A DNA stretch of 11,446 nt from Candidatus Cloacimonadota bacterium (GCA_028683635.1 JAQUHL010000026.1:1-11446), one strand, 5' to 3'; shown: positions 1 to 7,405, counted from the first letter of the stretch. The notes: generated from the sequence alone by a model not told the origin. Program-made: numbers and translations.

Positions 1-1841
1 AATCTGGTAGATGCCAGCAATCTGGAACGAAACCTGTATCTGAGTACCCAGCTCATGGAGATGGAAGTGCCAATGCTGATGGTGCTTAGCATGGTTGATC
101 TGGCTACCAGAATGGGATCGGGATTGATTACCAGCATCTGGCGACGCATTTGGGATTCAACGTGTTTCCGGTGGTTTTGAATAAACGGCTGAATGACCAA
201 ATCCTGAAAAGGGAGATAGCAGAGGCTTTGAGCGATCCCAAAATTCCGGCCAGGATCCATTATGATGAGATCGTGGAAAAGGGTCTCGATGCCATTGAAA
301 CGCTTTTGAGTAGCAAGAACGATGCCCGGGCAAGATGGATATCACTCAAACTGATCGAAGGTGATATAGAGGTCTCACAGCAGATCTCGGACGAGACCAG
401 ACCCGCCGTGGAAAAGATCGTTCAGGGCATCTGCAAGCATAGAGGTCAACAGGGGACAGCCGTTATCGCGGATGATAGATTCGGATACATTCGGGGGCTG
501 CTCAAGGATGTGGTACGCAGAAGGAATGTATCCCAGCACACATTTTCAGATAGGCTTGATAAAATTACCCTAAACAGCATCCTGGGTCTTCCGGTATTCT
601 TTTTTGTGATGTATCTGGTCTTCCTGGTGGCAGTCAGGCTGAGCCAGCCCATTATCGATCTGATCGATGCTGGTTTTTCCTGGCTTCTGGTGGATGGGAT
701 TCCAGCGCTGCTGGATCGGGCTTTGGTTCCCCAATGGTTAACATTTTTGCTAAGTGAAGGTCTGGGAGGGGGGATCACGACAATTGCCACCTTCATACCT
801 CCGATCTTTTTTATATTCTTCAGTTTATCGATCCTGGAAGATTCCGGATACATGGCCAGAGCTGCTTTTATTGCGGATAAATTCATGCGGCGGATAGGGT
901 TGCCAGGAAAGGCTTTCATTCCGCTGTTGGTAGGTTTTGGCTGCACAGTACCTGCAATCATGGCTACCAGAACTCTCGAAAGTAAACGGGACCGGGTGTT
1001 TGCCTCCTTGCTTACTCCTTTTGTATCCTGCGGAGCAAAATTACCGGTTTATACTTTCATGGGACTGATGTTTTTCCCTGATAAGGCGGATCTGGTGATC
1101 TTCAGCCTGTACTTGAGCGGGATTCTTATGGCAATGTTAACAGGACTTTTGCTCAAAAGGACGATCTTCAGAACCGAACCGGGGGATTTTGTGATGGAAC
1201 TGCCTCCCTACCATGTTCCGACTTGCAGGGGGATATTCCTGCATACCTGGCACCGGCTCAAGGATTTCATTCTCAGAGCAGGGAAAACCATTCTCCTGGC
1301 AATTATTCTAATCAACGTGCTGAAAGTGGTTCAAATCAAAGATCCATTCACTCCAGGTGGGCAGAAGATCACCATTCTCGAACTGGGCGGAAAGGCTTTG
1401 AATCCTGTATTCCGTCCTATGGGTATCAATAAGGATAACTGGCAGGCTTCTGTGGCTTTGGTGAGTGGTATCTTTGCCAAAGAAGCGGTTGTGGGCACCA
1501 TGCAGTCCTTGTACATAGAAGAAGGAGTGGAACTCAAAAGCACAGTAACAAGGGCTTTTGGAGGATGGGAGGCTGCCTATGCCTATCTGCTTTTTGTGCT
1601 ATTGTATTCTCCATGTGTGGCGGCACTCACAATGCTATTCAAAGAACATGGCCGCACCTGGCTGTTCTTTTCACTGATCTATCTCACCATACTGGCCTGG
1701 CTGATAGCCACGCTCTTTTACCAGATCAGCACTTTCAGGATTCAATCACTTCTGTGGATAGGCTTCAGTGCTCTTCTGGGGATAGCTATGTATCAATATC
1801 TTAAACTAATAGGACGAGGGAGCCGAAATGCTTTCGAATAG
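1..1841 (+). CDS. feoB: Ferrous iron transporter FeoB, 5'-partial and frameshifted
   Basis: FeoB is the inner-membrane Fe(II) permease with an N-terminal GTPase domain. Positions 1-111 in frame 1 read as the middle of the G domain (DASNLERNLYLSTQL), and the true start lies left of the window. Near 110 the reading must move to frame 3: AGAATGGG is seen where AGAAATGGG would give LATR-NGIGID in one frame. Frame 3 is then open to the stop at 1839-1841. After the helical GTPase-GDI-like region come the permease signatures: GFGCTVPAIMATRTL, SCGAKLPVY, FAKEAVVGTM and LLYSPCVAAL, with many membrane segments, so the transporter part is complete. Oddities are the single-base shift, which ends frame 1 at about codon 59, a Ser in place of the usual Asn in G4 (SMVD), and no recognisable G5 SA motif. 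The shift may be a sequencing error or a real lesion. Family assignment is very secure; functional state is not. Confidence 0.93.
108..114 (+). other. feoB: Single-base deletion (frameshift) inside feoB
   Basis: Upstream, frame 1 gives a normal FeoB G-domain reading ending MVDLATR. Downstream, frame 3 gives NGIGIDYQHLATHLGFNVF, the expected continuation. The two join if one A is restored in the short A-run at 109-112. Without it, frame 1 runs on for about 22 unrelated codons to a stop at 178-180. The run is only two or three A, so a homopolymer sequencing error is possible but not assured. Confidence 0.85.
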
Positions 1842-2130
1842 ACATCGGGTACGTCTGAGAAACTGGGGAAGGAGGCTGACCAATCAAAAGCCTCAATGCC
1901 GCAGACTGAGTGGGGAATGCCTTAGCCTGGAACAGGTTCCGGAAGGCAGGCAGGCAACAGTTTATTGCAATAGTGACCTCCGAACCATCGAGCGGGGACT
2001 GGCATGTGGAGCATCTGTCTATATGATCCGCAATGAAACCGAAGAGCCCAATCTGATCGTGGCGGTCGGCGATGCCAGGTATGTTTTGGATCGCAGAGTA
2101 GCTCATAAAATCAGAGTAAGGATAGGTTAA
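1828..2130 (+). CDS. feoA: FeoA-domain protein
   Basis: FeoA is a small cytoplasmic SH3-like protein that partners FeoB in Fe(II) uptake. This 100-residue protein has the FeoA pattern from about residue 30: CLSLEQVPEG, then the helix around RTIERGLACGASVYMI, then LIVAVGDARYVLDRRVAHKIRV, which corresponds to the family's usual G-x-R-x-A-L-R strand. The first 30 residues are an arginine-rich extension not found in minimal FeoA proteins of about 75 residues. The ATG at 1828 lies 14 bases inside the end of feoB and follows a purine-rich ACGAGGGAG, so translation is probably coupled to feoB. Gene order is B then A, the reverse of the common arrangement. The call is by pattern and context. Confidence 0.85.
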   Translation: MLSNRHRVRLRNWGRRLTNQKPQCRRLSGECLSLEQVPEGRQATVYCNSDLRTIERGLACGASVYMIRNETEEPNLIVAVGDARYVLDRRVAHKIRVRIG

Positions 2131-2135
2131 CTAAT

Positions 2136-2591
2136 ATGATAATCATCAATGTTTGGGACTATTCCCCGGGGATTGAAGCCGCCTCCAGATATATCCACAG
2201 CCTGTGGGGAAGAGAGGAGAATTACAATTTCTATCATGACGCTATCAGTCACTCGGCCAATGACGAAAATGCCTTACCCAGATTCTATCTGATGATGGAT
2301 GAGGATAAGATTTGTGGCTGTTATGCACTACTCACGAATGATCTGATCAGCCGGCAGGATCTGCTTCCCTGGCTGGCGTGCCTCTACATAGAACCAGAAT
2401 TCCGGGGCAGAAAGCTGGGAAGTGTGTTGCTCAATCACGGAGTTCAGGAAGCGGATAGACTCGGATATAAGAAAGTGTATCTAACCACCGATCATGATTC
2501 ATACTACGAACGCTATGGCTGGCAACGCATGGAGGATGGTTTTAATCTTTTCGGGGAACAGGGCAGGATCTATTTCTATACCATAGATTGA
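2136..2591 (+). CDS. GNAT-family N-acetyltransferase
   Basis: A 151-residue single-domain GNAT enzyme that would transfer an acetyl group from acetyl-CoA to an amine; the acceptor cannot be read from sequence. Motif A spans about residues 79-105 (LACLYIEPEFRGRKLGSVLL) and supplies the pyrophosphate loop R-G-R-K-L-G, in which a Lys replaces the first Gly of the common RGxGxG. Motif B follows at about 123-129 (YYERYGW), and the pair is typical of the family. The ATG at 2136 is five bases after the feoA stop and is preceded by AAGGATAGG, so it is the third gene of the feo operon. Co-transcription with feoBA hints at a link to iron status but does not show it. Confidence 0.85.
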   Translation: MIIINVWDYSPGIEAASRYIHSLWGREENYNFYHDAISHSANDENALPRFYLMMDEDKICGCYALLTNDLISRQDLLPWLACLYIEPEFRGRKLGSVLLNHGVQEADRLGYKKVYLTTDHDSYYERYGWQRMEDGFNLFGEQGRIYFYTID

Positions 2592-2717
2592 TCAGAAGGC
2601 CATTCCCGGTCGATTACTGAGAAAGACCGTTGCACATCCCGATTTATCGAAATACAGACTTCCAAATATGCTGGTTGTGAGGCTTATTTTTGTAATTCTA
2701 TTCCCGCCCACCACCCT

Positions 2718-2741
2718 AAAAGGAGTAGGGCCACGCCCTAC
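2718..2741 (-). terminator. Weak candidate terminator for kbl
   Basis: A perfect 7-bp stem GTAGGGC / GCCCTAC with a 3-base loop lies about 90 bases beyond the kbl stop. Read on the minus strand it is followed by TCCTTTT, a broken T-tract. The stem is GC-rich enough to terminate, but the tract is poor. It could also be a dispersed intergenic hairpin element. Confidence 0.4.
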
Positions 2742-2744
2742 AAC

Positions 2745-2758
2745 CCATTATTCAATGG
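2745..2758. repeat. Small inverted repeat
   Basis: CCATT and AATGG flank ATTC, giving a 5-bp stem immediately beside the 7-bp hairpin at 2725-2741. Read on the minus strand the two hairpins occur in series after kbl. Alone it is too short to mean much. Confidence 0.35.
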
Positions 2759-2827
2759 CCTTATTATGCCAATCAAGGGCTCAGCCTCTGGTTCGTGAGG
2801 TCAAATATGTCGCGAGTTAGATGCTTA

Positions 2828-4018
2828 TCAGGAAAGGATTTTCAGGCTTTTACCCACCTGTACAAAGGCCTCGATGGCTCTGTCCAAATGGTAGAGGGAG
2901 TGTGCTGCGGAAAGCTGTACTCTGATCCTGGCTTTGCCTATTGGAACTACGGGGAAGGTGAATCCGATCACATAGATTCCCTCTTTGAGGAGCTGATCCG
3001 CCATCTTCACGGCCAGTGGTTCGTCATAGATCATGACAGGGACGATGGCAGTGGCACTGGGGATGATGTCGAAACCCACTTCCTGCATGCCTCTGCGGAA
3101 GTAATTGGCATTGGTGATCACGTGATTTCTGAAATTGGTAGATTCGTTTAGCATATCCAAAATCTTGATCACAGCTCCCACAATGGGGGGGGCGATAGTG
3201 TTTGAAAATATATAGGGACGGGAGCGCTGCCGCAGCAATTCGATTATCTCTTTACTTCCCGAGATGCAACCACCGGATGAACCACCCAGGGCTTTGCCAA
3301 AGGTGGTGGTAATTATATCCACTCTGCCTTCCACTGAGCAGTGTTCGACTGTTCCTCTACCCGTCCGGCCAATGTAACCGGTGTCGTGAGAATCATCAAC
3401 CATCACCAGGGCATCATATTTTTCGGCCAGATCACAAATAGCAGGCAGGGGAGCGATATCTCCATCCATGGAAAACACTCCATCGGTTACGATCAGCCTG
3501 TATTTGGCTGTTGCTGTTTCCTTGAGCTTTGCTTCCAGATCATTCATGTCTGTGTGGGCATAGCGATGTCGTTGGGCCTTACAGAGCCTCACTCCGTCGA
3601 TGATCGAAGCGTGATTGAGGGCATCTGAGATAATGGCCGAGTCTTCTCCCAAAAGAGGTTCAAACACTCCGCCATTGGCATCGAAACATGATGAATACAA
3701 GATGGTATCTTCCGTGCCCAGGAATTTGGATACCTTATCTTCCAATTGCTTGTGAATGGACTGGGTGCCACAGATGAAGCGGACGGAAGCCATGCCAAAA
3801 CCCCAATCGTCCATGGCCGCCTTTGCCGCTTTGATCACTTCAGGGTGATTGGCGAGCCCCAGGTAGTTGTTGGCGCAGAAATTGATTACTTTGTTACCAT
3901 CGGAAAGCCTGATTTCCGCACTTTGGGGAGAGCCCAGGATTCGCTCTGTTTTATATGTGCCTGCCTGATGGATTTCCTCAAGCTGCTTTCTGATATGACC
4001 ATGGAAGCGTTTGGACAT
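2828..4018 (-). CDS. kbl: Glycine C-acetyltransferase (2-amino-3-ketobutyrate CoA ligase)
   Basis: A PLP-dependent alpha-oxoamine synthase. Kbl interconverts glycine plus acetyl-CoA with 2-amino-3-ketobutyrate plus CoA, normally the second step of threonine breakdown after threonine dehydrogenase. The 396 residues match the usual length of about 398, and the match to the E. coli enzyme is strong along the whole chain: INFCANNYLGLANHPE (about 45-60), SVRFICGTQ, SSCFDANGG, DALNHASIIDGVRLCKA with the PLP-stacking His at 136, VDDSH at 207-211, TTTFGKALGG with the PLP Lys at 242, and PVVPIGKARIRVQLSAAH near the end. One oddity is Asp after DDSH, where Ala is usual. The ATG at 4018 has AGAGGT five bases upstream. 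An intrinsic terminator separates it from the ligase-ACP-synthase operon, so it may have its own promoter. No tdh is in the window. Confidence 0.93.
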   Translation of the reverse strand: MSKRFHGHIRKQLEEIHQAGTYKTERILGSPQSAEIRLSDGNKVINFCANNYLGLANHPEVIKAAKAAMDDWGFGMASVRFICGTQSIHKQLEDKVSKFLGTEDTILYSSCFDANGGVFEPLLGEDSAIISDALNHASIIDGVRLCKAQRHRYAHTDMNDLEAKLKETATAKYRLIVTDGVFSMDGDIAPLPAICDLAEKYDALVMVDDSHDTGYIGRTGRGTVEHCSVEGRVDIITTTFGKALGGSSGGCISGSKEIIELLRQRSRPYIFSNTIAPPIVGAVIKILDMLNESTNFRNHVITNANYFRRGMQEVGFDIIPSATAIVPVMIYDEPLAVKMADQLLKEGIYVIGFTFPVVPIGKARIRVQLSAAHSLYHLDRAIEAFVQVGKSLKILS

Positions 4019-4043
4019 CTATAACCTCTGAAATATGTGTTTT

Positions 4044-4077
4044 TATTACCTAAGTTCTGAAGCTGAGTTAGCGTCAA
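4044..4077 (-). promoter_or_regulatory. Possible kbl promoter
   Basis: On the minus strand TTGACG (plus positions 4072-4077) matches a -35 element at five of six bases and begins just after the T-tract of the upstream terminator. No good -10 hexamer is found at 16-18 bases; the nearest AT-rich stretch, TAATAA, is at about 23. The case rests mainly on the need for a start site after the terminator. Confidence 0.25.
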
Positions 4078-4078
4078 T

Positions 4079-4115
4079 AAAAAAAAGCGCTTTCCCTAAT
4101 GCTTGGAAAGCGCTT
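4079..4115 (-). terminator. Intrinsic terminator after the Kbl-like synthase
   Basis: An 11-bp perfect inverted repeat, AAGCGCTTTCC and GGAAAGCGCTT with a 9-base loop, lies about 30 bases past the stop of the gene ending at 4148. On the minus strand the stem runs directly into eight T residues. It is oriented to end the ligase-ACP-synthase transcript before kbl. On the plus strand no T-run follows, so it is one-directional. Confidence 0.92.
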
Positions 4116-4147
4116 AACACAATGGTTTTTGTATGTTTTACAGAGCT

Positions 4148-5395
4148 TTAAGCTCCATACATGGCAGTGATATCCTTTTTTGATTTGCCCAGAATATCAT
4201 ATTTCTTCCCGACTTTCACAAATGCATCCAGAGCTTTTTCCAGGTGGTGCATTTCGTGAGCTGCGGAGATCTGGGTGCGGATTCTGGCTTTACCTTGGGG
4301 TACCACTGGATGGAAGAATCCAATGGCATAGACTCCCTCGCTAAACAGGTCTTTGGCAAAATCCTGGGAGAGTTTGGCATTGAAGAGCATCACCGGAACG
4401 ATGGGAGTATCTCCCGGTTGGAGGACAAAGCCTGCTTCAGTGAGGCTTTTGCGCCACCAGTTTGCATTCTTTTCCAGCTTATCACGACGTTCGGTGGTGG
4501 AGGAAAGAATATCGAGCACCCGGATCACTCCTGCGACCACGGAGGGAGCAATCGTATTGGAAAAGAGGTAGGGGCGAGCCTTTTGGCGGCATAACTCCAC
4601 CAGTTCCTTCCTTCCCGATACACAGCCACCGGAAGCTCCACCCAGGGCTTTTCCGAAGGTGGTGGTAATGATATCTATCTTGCCCATTACTCCACACTTT
4701 TCATGTGTTCCCCGGCCCCTTTTTCCGATAAATCCCGAAGCATGGGATTCATCCACGAGTAGCATAGCATCATATTCTTCGCAGAGTGCCACCATTTCAT
4801 CGAGCTTGGCGGTGTCACCATCCATGGAATAGACTCCATCCGTGATAACGAGCTTGTTTCTTTTATCGGCATGGAGGATCAGTTTTTCCTCCAGATGTGC
4901 CATGTCAGAGTGCTTGAAGGAATCCTGGGCAGCTTTGCAAAGCCTGATTCCATCGATCAGGGAGGCATGCACCAGCCTGTCGCAGATCATCACATCCTGT
5001 TCACTTAAGATGGCTTCAAAGACTCCTGCATTGGCGTCCATGCAAGATGGGAAAAGGATGGTATCTTCGGTTCCGAGGAATTCAGTGATCTTTCTTTCCA
5101 GTTCTTTGTGAATGTCCTGTGTTCCACAGATGAATCTCACAGAACTCATTCCGTAACCTCTATCATCCAGACCGGCATGGGCAGCTTTTACCACTTCGGG
5201 GTGGCTGGATAGGCCAAGATAGTTATTGGCGCAGATATTGATAACCTTTTTGAGTGGTGCCCCGGGGGGGAATTCAACTTCGATTTCGGCATCCTGAACA
5301 GAATGGATATATCTTTCGATCTTGAAGATCCCCTGGTCTTTCAGCCCTTGGAGCTGTTCTTGATAAGCGGAACGTATCTTATCGCTATATGCCAT
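4148..5395 (-). CDS. Kbl-like alpha-oxoamine synthase, ACP-linked paralogue
   Basis: A PLP enzyme that joins an acyl thioester to an amino acid with loss of CO2, or without net decarboxylation as in Kbl. Its 415 residues align throughout with the neighbouring Kbl: ICANNYLGLSSHPE (about 54-67), SVRFICGTQDIHKEL, HASLIDGIRLCKA with the stacking His at 143, VDESHASG at 214-220, TTTFGKALGG with the PLP Lys at 249, FSNTIAP and PVVPQGKARIRTQISAAH. Differences from Kbl include PSCMDAN for SSCFDAN, VHAS for NHAS, an insert near 40-50, and a C-terminal tail of about 13 residues. These could alter substrate choice. The start is fixed by AAGGAG overlapping the ACP stop nine bases upstream, which suggests translational coupling. 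The simple name would be glycine C-acetyltransferase; the tie to an ACP makes the acyl donor uncertain. Serine palmitoyltransferase is less likely because the Lys motif is TFGKALGG, not GTFSKSLG. Confidence 0.88.
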   Translation of the reverse strand: MAYSDKIRSAYQEQLQGLKDQGIFKIERYIHSVQDAEIEVEFPPGAPLKKVINICANNYLGLSSHPEVVKAAHAGLDDRGYGMSSVRFICGTQDIHKELERKITEFLGTEDTILFPSCMDANAGVFEAILSEQDVMICDRLVHASLIDGIRLCKAAQDSFKHSDMAHLEEKLILHADKRNKLVITDGVYSMDGDTAKLDEMVALCEEYDAMLLVDESHASGFIGKRGRGTHEKCGVMGKIDIITTTFGKALGGASGGCVSGRKELVELCRQKARPYLFSNTIAPSVVAGVIRVLDILSSTTERRDKLEKNANWWRKSLTEAGFVLQPGDTPIVPVMLFNAKLSQDFAKDLFSEGVYAIGFFHPVVPQGKARIRTQISAAHEMHHLEKALDAFVKVGKKYDILGKSKKDITAMYGA

Positions 5396-5404
5396 GATAG
5401 CTCC

Positions 5405-5659
5405 TTACTTCTTGTCCAGGAATTCAATCACCAGATCGGTAATGTTCTCAACTGTATCAAAGGCCTCGGGAGTCGCTTTGTCATCCGGTAACTTGATCTG
5501 GTATTTGGTCTCGAGAAAGACCTTGAGGGAAACCATCGAAAAAGAATCAATAAATCCTCCGGAAATCAGGGCTGTATCATAGGTGATTTCTTCATCCTGG
5601 TCTTCCATGTACTCTTTAATCACGTAGTCCAATACTACTTCACGAATTTTGTCTCTCAT
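5405..5659 (-). CDS. Stand-alone acyl carrier protein
   Basis: An 84-residue acidic carrier protein. GGFIDSFSMVSL (about 34-45) is the phosphopantetheine attachment motif, with Ser39 as the expected modified residue; canonical fatty-acid ACP has DSLDxVEL, so this is a specialised carrier and not housekeeping AcpP. The predicted helix pattern is normal: helix 1 at 2-16, the loop to DS, helix 2 at 40-52, and a terminal helix VENITDLVIEFLDKK. It starts at an ATG with AAGGAG upstream, 30 bases after the ligase stop, and its TAA overlaps the Shine-Dalgarno of the synthase. The context suggests that it carries the acyl group from ligase to synthase. D-alanyl or aminoacyl carrier proteins look similar. 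Confidence 0.9.
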   Translation of the reverse strand: MRDKIREVVLDYVIKEYMEDQDEEITYDTALISGGFIDSFSMVSLKVFLETKYQIKLPDDKATPEAFDTVENITDLVIEFLDKK

Positions 5660-5689
5660 AATATTCTCCTTATGGTTATTTGTGTTTGG

Positions 5690-7393
5690 TTAATCGTCTT
5701 CAAGGGTAGATGTATCGCCGATTTCTTCGCCCCATTCCTGGGCTTTGAGCATGCGGCGCATAATCTTTCCACTGCGGGTTTTGGGAAGGTTCGGTATGTA
5801 TTCGATATCCTGGGGCATGGCCAGAGGGGATAGCTTTTTGCGGATAAAATTCATGATTTCCAGGTTGAGTTCCGGAGTTGCCTCATAGCCGGGCTTCAGG
5901 CAAACGAATGCCTTCACGACTTCCATATTTACAAAGTCCGGTTTGGATACCACTGCGGATTCTGCGACAGCCGGATGTTCCAGCAGGGCTGATTCCACTT
6001 CGAAGGGACTTACCAGATGTCCACCTGTATTGATGATATCATCATCACGTCCCACAAACCAGAAGTAGCCTTCAGGATCGATGTAAGCACGATCGCCGGG
6101 GATATACCAACCGTTGTTGAATTTAGCTTTGTAAACCTGTTCATTGTTCCAATACATTCTCATCATGGCAGGCCATCCGGGACGGAAGGCTATCAGACCG
6201 ATTTTGCCGGTATCGTTTATTTCTTCATAGCTCTCAGGATCAACGACAGCACTGACGACACCCGGGAAGGGCTTGCCCATCGAACCAGCTTTGATTGGCA
6301 TACCAGGATAGTTTGAGATCATGATCGAACCGGTCTCCGTCTGCCAGTAGGAATCGTGGAATTTGAGGCCAAAGACCTTATCAGACCAGATAACCGCTTC
6401 AGCATTCAGAGGCTCGCCCACACTTGCCAGATGACGCAGGCTGGACAAATCGTATTTCTTGATAACTTCATCACCGGCTTTCATCAGAGAGCGAATCGCC
6501 GTGGGGGCGGAATACCAGACGCTAATCCGGTGTTTCTCGATAAAGCTGTACCAGGCATCTGCAGAGAAACCGATATCGTTCACACATTGGGTAACTCCCA
6601 GAGCCCAGGGGCTGATGATGCCATAGGAAGTTCCTGTAACCCATCCCGGATCTGCTGTGCACCAATAGATATCATTTTCCTTGAGGTCGAGCACCCATTT
6701 GGCTGTAAGATATTGAGAAATTAGCGAATAGTGGACGTGTTTGACACCCTTGGGCATGCCTGTGGTACCGGAGGTATAATGTAATACAGAGGGGGATTCC
6801 GCTTTGGTGGGATAAACCTCATAGTGTTCAAGACGCTCAGCGTTATCCATATCAAAGGCAATTTCGAGCTGTTGCAGAGGTGCTTTACCGGGATCATCGA
6901 CCACGATGATATGCTTAAGATAAGGAAGTTTATCGACGATCTTTCTCACTTTACCCAGATGTTTCTTTTGAGTGATTATCGCCTTCGTTTCAGCATTTTC
7001 CAGCCTCACGATCAGGGATTCCTCACCAAAGGCAGAGAAGAGGGGCTGAGCGATGGCACCGGTTTTCAGAATGCCTACAAAACCGATGTATAGCTCCGGG
7101 ATGCGATCCAGAAAGATGCAGACCCGATCCTCCGCCACAATACCCAGGCTGGTAAGAAAGCCTGCAATGGTGTTGCTTAACAGACGAAGATCATTATAAG
7201 TATATTGTTTGTGCTTGCCTCCCAGCCCTTCCCATATCAGGGCAGTTTTTTCAGCTTTACCCATATCGCAGATCCGATCCGTGCAATACCAGCCAATGTT
7301 GATGTTATCGCCAGGTTGATAGCCAAGCTCCTTTTCAGAAATATCCCAGGAGAAGTTTTTTGCTCGCTCGTCATAAGAACCAATGTTGTGCAT
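5690..7393 (-). CDS. Acetyl-CoA synthetase-like AMP-forming acyl ligase
   Basis: A member of the ANL superfamily that adenylates a carboxylate and passes it to a thiol. The 567 residues match the AcsA type in length. Motifs in order: YTSGTTGMPKGV (206-217), TADPGWVTG (246-254), YSAPTAIRSLMK, HDSYWQTETG (346-355), GDRAYIDPEGYFWFVGRDDD (433-452) and the catalytic Lys543 in TRSGK. The Trp before QTE corresponds to the residue that restricts acetyl-CoA synthetase to acetate or propionate, so a short acyl substrate is expected. The A8 loop reads GGHLVSPFEVE, with Leu where acetyl-CoA synthetase has Arg (GHRLG). That Arg acts in the thioester-forming state, so the acceptor may be the neighbouring ACP and not CoA; this is inference. 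The start is placed at the ATG at 7393, which has GAGGTG six bases upstream; an ATG 15 codons earlier (7438) lacks such a site. It is the first gene of the operon. Confidence 0.9.
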   Translation of the reverse strand: MHNIGSYDERAKNFSWDISEKELGYQPGDNINIGWYCTDRICDMGKAEKTALIWEGLGGKHKQYTYNDLRLLSNTIAGFLTSLGIVAEDRVCIFLDRIPELYIGFVGILKTGAIAQPLFSAFGEESLIVRLENAETKAIITQKKHLGKVRKIVDKLPYLKHIIVVDDPGKAPLQQLEIAFDMDNAERLEHYEVYPTKAESPSVLHYTSGTTGMPKGVKHVHYSLISQYLTAKWVLDLKENDIYWCTADPGWVTGTSYGIISPWALGVTQCVNDIGFSADAWYSFIEKHRISVWYSAPTAIRSLMKAGDEVIKKYDLSSLRHLASVGEPLNAEAVIWSDKVFGLKFHDSYWQTETGSIMISNYPGMPIKAGSMGKPFPGVVSAVVDPESYEEINDTGKIGLIAFRPGWPAMMRMYWNNEQVYKAKFNNGWYIPGDRAYIDPEGYFWFVGRDDDIINTGGHLVSPFEVESALLEHPAVAESAVVSKPDFVNMEVVKAFVCLKPGYEATPELNLEIMNFIRKKLSPLAMPQDIEYIPNLPKTRSGKIMRRMLKAQEWGEEIGDTSTLEDD

Positions 7394-7399
7394 ATTCCA

Positions 7400-7405
7400 C
7401 ACCTC
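7400..7405 (-). promoter_or_regulatory. Ribosome binding site fixing the ligase start
   Basis: GAGGTG on the minus strand lies six bases before the ATG at 7393. The longer reading from 7438 would begin with a Lys/Phe/Trp-rich stretch unlike AcsA-type enzymes. Confidence 0.75.

Larger units (their letters stand above)
2592..2827. other. Convergent intergenic region with two small hairpins
   Basis: This 236-base gap separates the 3' ends of the GNAT gene (plus) and kbl (minus). I see no coding sequence that belongs here. It contains GTAGGGC-CAC-GCCCTAC (2725-2741) and CCATT-ATTC-AATGG (2745-2758), described separately. No T-run typical of a strong plus-strand terminator follows the GNAT stop. 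Confidence 0.6.

Noticed and set aside
446..961. Open frame of 171 codons on the minus strand
   Set aside because: It lies opposite the FeoB permease core and its translation has no family pattern.
150..1841. A shorter FeoB starting at the TTG at 150
   Set aside because: Upstream codons in the same frame (NGIGIDYQHLATH) are still FeoB-like back to the frameshift, and no ribosome site precedes the TTG.
2606..2627. CGGTC / GACCG inverted repeat as a terminator after the GNAT gene
   Set aside because: A 5-bp stem with a large loop and no T-run.
2795..3151. Open frame of 118 codons on the plus strand
   Set aside because: Opposite the 3' end of kbl, which matches a known family over its full length.
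4148..5395. Serine palmitoyltransferase identity for the ACP-linked synthase
   Set aside because: The context is similar, but the PLP Lys motif (TFGKALGG), CANNYLGL and the C-terminal block are those of Kbl, and the ligase looks acetate-selective.
6356..6724. Open frame of 122 codons on the plus strand
   Set aside because: Antisense to the ligase, across its conserved motifs; a shadow of that gene's codon use.
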